NCBI GenBank assembly: GCA_044238965.1
Contig: JBIICJ010000008.1
Location: 1 to 35,694 of the forward strand
DNA: 35,694 nt
Origin: Micavibrio_B sp044238965
Lineage (GTDB): Bacteria; Pseudomonadota; Alphaproteobacteria; Micavibrionales; Micavibrionaceae
Direction: 5' to 3'
Part shown: piece by piece, positions 31,698-35,694 of the stretch
Layout: each line of letters begins with the position of its first letter
How positions within the stretch are numbered: the first letter of the stretch is position 1
Position numbers and translations under genes: made by a program
The notes under the pieces: model-generated
What the model was told of the DNA's origin: nothing
Seen by the model: only the letters and a program-made list of their open reading frames with translations
Database searches by the model: none

Positions 31698-31727
31698 AAA
31701 AACTATCAACGAACAGGAAACAAAAAA

Positions 31728-32066
31728 ATGTCAAACTCCATCACCGCACAAATCGAAGCCACATTAAATGACAACGATGTTGTGCTATTCATGAAGGGCA
31801 CACCCGTATTCCCACAATGTGGATTTTCGGCGGCCGTTGCCAATCTGCTCAACACACTTAACATCACCTACAAAGGCGTGAATGTTTTGGATGATGCTGA
31901 TATTCGTCAGGGCATTAAAGATTACGCCAATTGGCCGACCATTCCCCAATTATACGTAAAGGGTGAATTTGTCGGCGGATGCGATATCATTCGTGAAATG
32001 TATCAATCAGGCGAATTGCAAACATTGTTAAATGAAAAAGGCATTGCGTATTCAAACGCGGCGTAA
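31728..32066 (+). CDS. grxD: Monothiol glutaredoxin (CGFS type)
   Basis: A 112-residue class II glutaredoxin that carries and transfers Fe-S clusters. The active site is Cys31-Gly-Phe-Ser in KGTPVFPQCGFSAAV, followed by the glutathione-binding TIPQLYVKGEFVGGCDI. AGGAAA precedes the ATG. It forms a pair with the upstream bolA gene, as in many alphaproteobacteria, probably the end of the purQ-purL-bolA-grxD transcript unit or a small operon of its own. The sequence agrees fully with the family; no oddities are seen. Confidence 0.96.
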   Translation: MSNSITAQIEATLNDNDVVLFMKGTPVFPQCGFSAAVANLLNTLNITYKGVNVLDDADIRQGIKDYANWPTIPQLYVKGEFVGGCDIIREMYQSGELQTLLNEKGIAYSNAA

Positions 32067-32072
32067 ATTATA

Positions 32073-32213
32073 ACCGCAGAGATACAGAGCACGCAGAGTT
32101 TATTTTATTACCCCGTCATGCCGAATTTATGTCGGCATCTCATTTTAATAAAATTCTCAAAACAAATTCACAATGACGTTCACAAAACAGGATTATCTCT
32201 TTTACTCTGCGGT
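32073..32213. repeat. Nested inverted-repeat element between grxD and rodA
   Basis: The 141-bp stretch is bounded by ACCGCAGAG (32073-32081) and CTCTGCGGT (32205-32213). Inside, CGTCAT (32114-32119) faces ATGACG (32173-32178), and TGCCGA (32119-32124) faces TCGGCA (32132-32137). The inner GTCATGCCGA...TCGGCATCT core resembles dispersed intergenic repeats common in alphaproteobacteria, and the outer part resembles the CAGAGACACAGAG-type repeats. It has no coding content. It may also serve as a structured terminator region between the convergent grxD and rodA genes. Confidence 0.55.
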
Positions 32214-32221
32214 AAAAATAT

Positions 32222-33364
32222 CTACACAACCGTGTGCGGTAATTTGGCATCGCGGTCAATGTGACACACCTGAATCATCGCAAACCCGATCATCACAGCA
32301 ATCAATGATGTGCCGCCATAGGATAATGGCGGAAATGGAATCCCCACGACAGGAATTAATCCCATCACCATGGCGATATTCACAAACACATAAACGGAAT
32401 AATTGGCAGTTAATCCAAATGCCACCAATCGTCCAAACATATGACGGCACCGCATAGAAATCCAAAACCCATAGGCAAAAATAAACCCAAGCACGATGAA
32501 TAATATCAACGCACCGAACATGCCCCATTCTTCCACCCACAATGTAAAAATAAAATCAGTATGTTTTTCGGGTAAGAAATTTAAATGTGATTGCGTGCCC
32601 TGCAAATATCCTTTGCCGAAAAATCCGCCCGATCCCAATGCAATTTTTGATTGCATGATGTGAAACCCTGTGCCCAGCGGATCATTCTCAGGATTTAAAA
32701 ATGTTAGCACACGTTCTTTTTGATACGGATGTAACATCATCCACACAATCGGAATGGCGGCGGCTGTAACCACCCCCGCAGCAATAAATAACCATACTGA
32801 TACGCCTGCAACAAATAATGTGGCGACACTCGCGAATATCAATGTTAATCCCGTGCCCAAATTTGGTTGCGTGATAATTAACAAAAATGGTAAGGCAATA
32901 ATACAAGCAGGGATCAATAATGTTTTGAAACGTCCAATTTGATGCGGATCAATCGCATGATAATAACGCGCAAGCGCGAGCACGGTGGCGAGTTTCATCA
33001 ATTCCGATGGTTGTAATTTGATAAATCCAAAATCGAGCCATCTCTGCGCGCCCATACCTACATGACCGATCAAATGTACGGCGATCAGTAATACAATGCA
33101 TCCTGCGTAAAATGGCCACACCAACCGATACATAAATTTAATATCAAACGCGGTGATCGCCATATATATGATCACGCCAATTCCCAAATACATGATCTGG
33201 CGCATCGCCCATGGTGAAAAATTTCCATTCGCGGCGGAATATAATGATACAATACCAACAACGCCCAAAAATAAAACAAACGCAAAATAACCAAAACTCA
33301 TATCCCGCCACCGCGCGAGCGGTGACGATTCATGTGGCATGATTAATGAACGGACAAGGCTCAT
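32222..33364 (-). CDS. rodA: Rod shape-determining peptidoglycan polymerase RodA
   Basis: SEDS-family glycosyltransferase that polymerises glycan during cell elongation with its partner PBP2. It has 380 residues with about ten membrane spans. Family signatures are GAQRWLDFGFIKLQPSELMK, NPENDPLGTGFHIMQSKIALGSGGFFGKGY and the HTDFIFTLWVEEWG motif, then PVVGIPFPPLSYGGTSL near the end. It overlaps mrdA by 4 bp (ATGA), so RodA and PBP2 are translationally coupled. It is last in the mreD-mrdA-rodA operon and convergent with grxD. Confidence 0.96.
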   Translation of the reverse strand: MSLVRSLIMPHESSPLARWRDMSFGYFAFVLFLGVVGIVSLYSAANGNFSPWAMRQIMYLGIGVIIYMAITAFDIKFMYRLVWPFYAGCIVLLIAVHLIGHVGMGAQRWLDFGFIKLQPSELMKLATVLALARYYHAIDPHQIGRFKTLLIPACIIALPFLLIITQPNLGTGLTLIFASVATLFVAGVSVWLFIAAGVVTAAAIPIVWMMLHPYQKERVLTFLNPENDPLGTGFHIMQSKIALGSGGFFGKGYLQGTQSHLNFLPEKHTDFIFTLWVEEWGMFGALILFIVLGFIFAYGFWISMRCRHMFGRLVAFGLTANYSVYVFVNIAMVMGLIPVVGIPFPPLSYGGTSLIAVMIGFAMIQVCHIDRDAKLPHTVV

Positions 33365-35226
33365 GAGACAGGCTCCATCGGTTTTGATGCAGGATCACGT
33401 TGCTGCGCAATTGTCATGATATCTTTGGCAATTGGTGCCGCCGCACCCGAACCAGACTCGCCATGCTCGACGACAACCGCACACGCATAACGTGGATTTA
33501 AAATAGGTGCGTATCCAACAAATAACGCATGGTGACGATATTTCCATGGCAATTCGCCCTGCTTCATGCCGCGCGCACGTTCATCGGCACGAATACGGCG
33601 CACCTGTGATGTTCCTGTTTTGCCGCCCATTTCCATGCCCAATGTCGCGATGCGTGATCCGTATGCTGTACCGCCAGGTAACATTACGTGCTCCATCCCA
33701 TCTTTGATTAATGCCAAATGTTCATCGGGAATATTCATCCGTTGCCATGATGATGGTGGTGTTGCTTTATCACCCGAATATCCAACAAGCCATGGGCGTA
33801 CATCATACCCACCATTGACCATGCGTGATACCATTGTGACCAATTGTAATGGTGATGAATGAATATAACCTTGACCAATTGATGCAACAATCGTTTCACC
33901 CGCTTGCCACGATTCTTTACGTTCTTTGCGTTTCCATTTTTGATCGGGAACTAATCCCTTTTTTTCTTCGGGTAACCCAATATTTAATTTATCGCCCAAT
34001 CCAAAACGGCGTGCCATTGATGCAATACGATCAATACCGACTTGCGTTGACATTTTATAAAAATATGTATCACACGACTCGGCTAATGCTTTGCGCAAAT
34101 TAACGCCGCCATGCCCACCGCGTTTCCAACAATGAAAACGATGATTACCAAAATCATAATGTCCTGGACAGGACACGGACCAATTTTCATCAATGATGCC
34201 TGATTCCAATCCTGCTAATGCCGTGATCATTTTGAATGTTGAACCCGGCGGATATAAACCGCTAATGACTTTATTATTTAATGGATGCGTTTCATCATCG
34301 CGTAATTGTTCCCACAGCATCGTGGAAATGCCTTGGGTAAATTGATTGGGATCATAACTCGGGTGTGATGCCAATGCATATACCGCGCCTGTTTTCACAT
34401 CCATAATAATTGCCGATGCGCTTTTCTCGAGGGCCAAACGTTCCTGTACCAAGCGTTGTAATTCGGCATCCAAACTTAAAATTAAACGATTACCTGCGAC
34501 GCTTGGCGTGCGGCCTAATTCGCGCACTTCGCGGCCATGGACATTGACTTCCATTTCAATACGTCCTGGCGTGCCGCGCAAATCAGATTCATATTGTTTT
34601 TCAAGACCGCCTTTTCCAATTTGAAATCCAGGTTGACGCAGCAATGGATCATCGGTCATTTCTTTGGGTGATACACGCCCGACATATCCCACCACATGTG
34701 CCATTGATTCTTTAAACGGATATGATCGTGTTTCACCTGCTTGTACAAACACCCCAGGCAATGATGGAATATTTAATTCAACAATCGCAACTTCGTCCCA
34801 TGATAAATTATTGCGTACCTGTTGCGGAATATATTTTGATCCCTGACGATATTCACGCAATAATCGTTTAATATCACGTTCATCAATCGTGATAAATTTT
34901 TTCAAATTTTGAATGGTGGTTTTAATATCTTCGATTTGTGCAGGCACGACTTGTACCTGAAAATCTTGTTCATTCACCGCAAGGGGAACACCATAGCGAT
35001 CAACAACCAATCCACGCGGCGGTAATAAAATACGAACATTAATACGGTTATTTTCGGCAAGTGTTTTATATTTTTCACCTTCCCATACTTGTAACCATGT
35101 TAAACGCCCTGCCAGCATGGTTAAAAACAACCCTTGCCCCGCGCCAATTAAAAAGGCACGACGGGAAAAACGTTCATTGGTATCAACCGTTTGACGACGG
35201 CGACTTAATCGTGATGTTTTAGCCAT
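33361..35226 (-). CDS. mrdA: Penicillin-binding protein 2 (transpeptidase of the elongasome)
   Basis: PBP2 crosslinks peptidoglycan for lateral growth with RodA and MreCD. It has 621 residues. An N-terminal anchor helix spans about 24-45 (AFLIGAGQGLFLTMLAGRL). A dimerisation domain follows, with RGLVVDRYGVPLAVN. The transpeptidase domain has the active-site STFK at 329-332 (Ser329), SCD at 384-386 in place of the usual SxN, and KTGT in MGGKTGTSQV. The SxD form is known in PBP2 enzymes. It overlaps mreD by 22 bp and rodA by 4 bp, showing strict operon packing. Confidence 0.96.
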   Translation of the reverse strand: MAKTSRLSRRRQTVDTNERFSRRAFLIGAGQGLFLTMLAGRLTWLQVWEGEKYKTLAENNRINVRILLPPRGLVVDRYGVPLAVNEQDFQVQVVPAQIEDIKTTIQNLKKFITIDERDIKRLLREYRQGSKYIPQQVRNNLSWDEVAIVELNIPSLPGVFVQAGETRSYPFKESMAHVVGYVGRVSPKEMTDDPLLRQPGFQIGKGGLEKQYESDLRGTPGRIEMEVNVHGREVRELGRTPSVAGNRLILSLDAELQRLVQERLALEKSASAIIMDVKTGAVYALASHPSYDPNQFTQGISTMLWEQLRDDETHPLNNKVISGLYPPGSTFKMITALAGLESGIIDENWSVSCPGHYDFGNHRFHCWKRGGHGGVNLRKALAESCDTYFYKMSTQVGIDRIASMARRFGLGDKLNIGLPEEKKGLVPDQKWKRKERKESWQAGETIVASIGQGYIHSSPLQLVTMVSRMVNGGYDVRPWLVGYSGDKATPPSSWQRMNIPDEHLALIKDGMEHVMLPGGTAYGSRIATLGMEMGGKTGTSQVRRIRADERARGMKQGELPWKYRHHALFVGYAPILNPRYACAVVVEHGESGSGAAAPIAKDIMTIAQQRDPASKPMEPVS

Positions 35227-35694
35227 CGGTCAATCCATAAAAACGGGATAAAGAAAATGGGGAAACTGATCGCACTCATGAGCAATCGTCCCGCCACGCC
35301 TGATGCATCCATTGGCACATTATAAAATAACCAGAAAATAATAATTTCTAAAATCAATACGGCACCATATGTCAAAATAAAACCCGACCAGATCACAGGC
35401 CATGATTGCCCCTGCAAATAACGTCGACCACTATCAATGATTAATGATATTCCCAACATGATAAAGATATAAACCCCAATTGGCATGCCGTACAAACAAT
35501 CATACAAAAACCCATATATAAACACGGCCCATTGCGGCATAAAATGCGGGCGTAACAACAATGCACCATATAATCCAATTAAAAAAAATGCAGGTTTGGC
35601 AGATCCTGTTTGAAATAAACCAACATCCATCGCGCCAATGATAAATAAAATCAATAAATATCCATGAACCAAGATAACGGGATAAATATCTTTT
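35205..35694 (-). CDS. mreD: Rod shape-determining protein MreD, N-terminus outside the window
   Basis: A small inner-membrane protein of the elongasome with about five or six membrane spans. The frame stays open to the right edge (upstream residues KDIYPVI...), so the first codons, and mreC and mreB beyond, are out of view; a TTG at 35672 is unlikely to be the start. Typical segments are the polytopic ALLLRPHFMPQWAVFIYGFLYD followed by GMPIGVYIFIMLGISLII, and the end PFLWIDRWLKHHD. It overlaps mrdA by 22 bp. Identity rests on membrane profile and on position before mrdA-rodA. Confidence 0.85.
   Translation of the reverse strand, partial: KDIYPVILVHGYLLILFIIGAMDVGLFQTGSAKPAFFLIGLYGALLLRPHFMPQWAVFIYGFLYDCLYGMPIGVYIFIMLGISLIIDSGRRYLQGQSWPVIWSGFILTYGAVLILEIIIFWLFYNVPMDASGVAGRLLMSAISFPIFFIPFLWIDRWLKHHD

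Noticed and set aside
1..35694. CRISPR array, rRNA, tRNA or insertion sequence
   Set aside because: No regularly spaced repeats, cloverleaf genes, transposase frames or IS ends were found on either strand.

Overview
The window reads as chromosome from an alphaproteobacterium of modest GC (low to mid 40s % by eye, not computed). Lineage pointers are the long isocitrate dehydrogenase with a C-terminal extension, the F1-ATPase inhibitor zeta subunit (DUF1476) beside purC/purS/purQ/purL, a split glycine decarboxylase (gcvPA/gcvPB), and a BolA-monothiol glutaredoxin pair. I cannot name a genus; an uncultured or Micavibrio/Rhodospirillales-like lineage would fit.

Left host block (1-7881): an unrecognised single-pass membrane protein cut by the window edge, divergent folD, a hypothetical protein with one ankyrin-like repeat, a small lipoprotein ending at a shared terminator, the isocitrate dehydrogenase (minus), a coupled pair of unknown genes that look like diverged paralogs, nhaA (minus) and an EamA/DMT transporter.

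Central block (7878-19249): a compact, mostly minus-strand virion and lysis cassette of short-tailed (podovirus, T7-like) type. In transcription order it holds two small unknown proteins, portal, scaffold, major capsid protein, a small capsid-associated protein, adaptor (gp11-like), nozzle (gp12-like), a gp14-like internal virion protein, a candidate small terminase, large terminase, a spanin-like protein, a SleB-type endolysin and a three-TM GTA-type holin. No integrase, replication gene, phage RNA polymerase, large ejection protein, tail fibre or att repeat is visible. A PilZ (c-di-GMP receptor-type) gene with its own promoter and terminator sits in the opposite orientation between scaffold and capsid. 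At the head of the cassette lie a divergent HTH/S24-fold regulator that has lost both autoproteolysis residues, a perfect 16-bp palindrome with a third half-site, and a strong minus-strand promoter. Together this looks like a host-held, possibly gene-transfer-agent-like or tailocin-like particle cassette of podovirus origin rather than an ordinary prophage. It is the most interesting part of the window.

Right host block (19290-35694): the regulator, pyrE, nadK, an AlkA-type glycosylase and a small unknown protein; the glycine cleavage operon gcvT-gcvH-gcvPA-gcvPB; purC-purS; the divergent ATPase inhibitor zeta with purQ-purL, bolA and grxD; a repeat-rich gap; and the cell-elongation operon mreD-mrdA-rodA, whose upstream end leaves the window. 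Folate one-carbon metabolism (folD, gcv) and purine synthesis (purC, S, Q, L) are metabolically linked, since glycine cleavage feeds the one-carbon pool used in purine synthesis.
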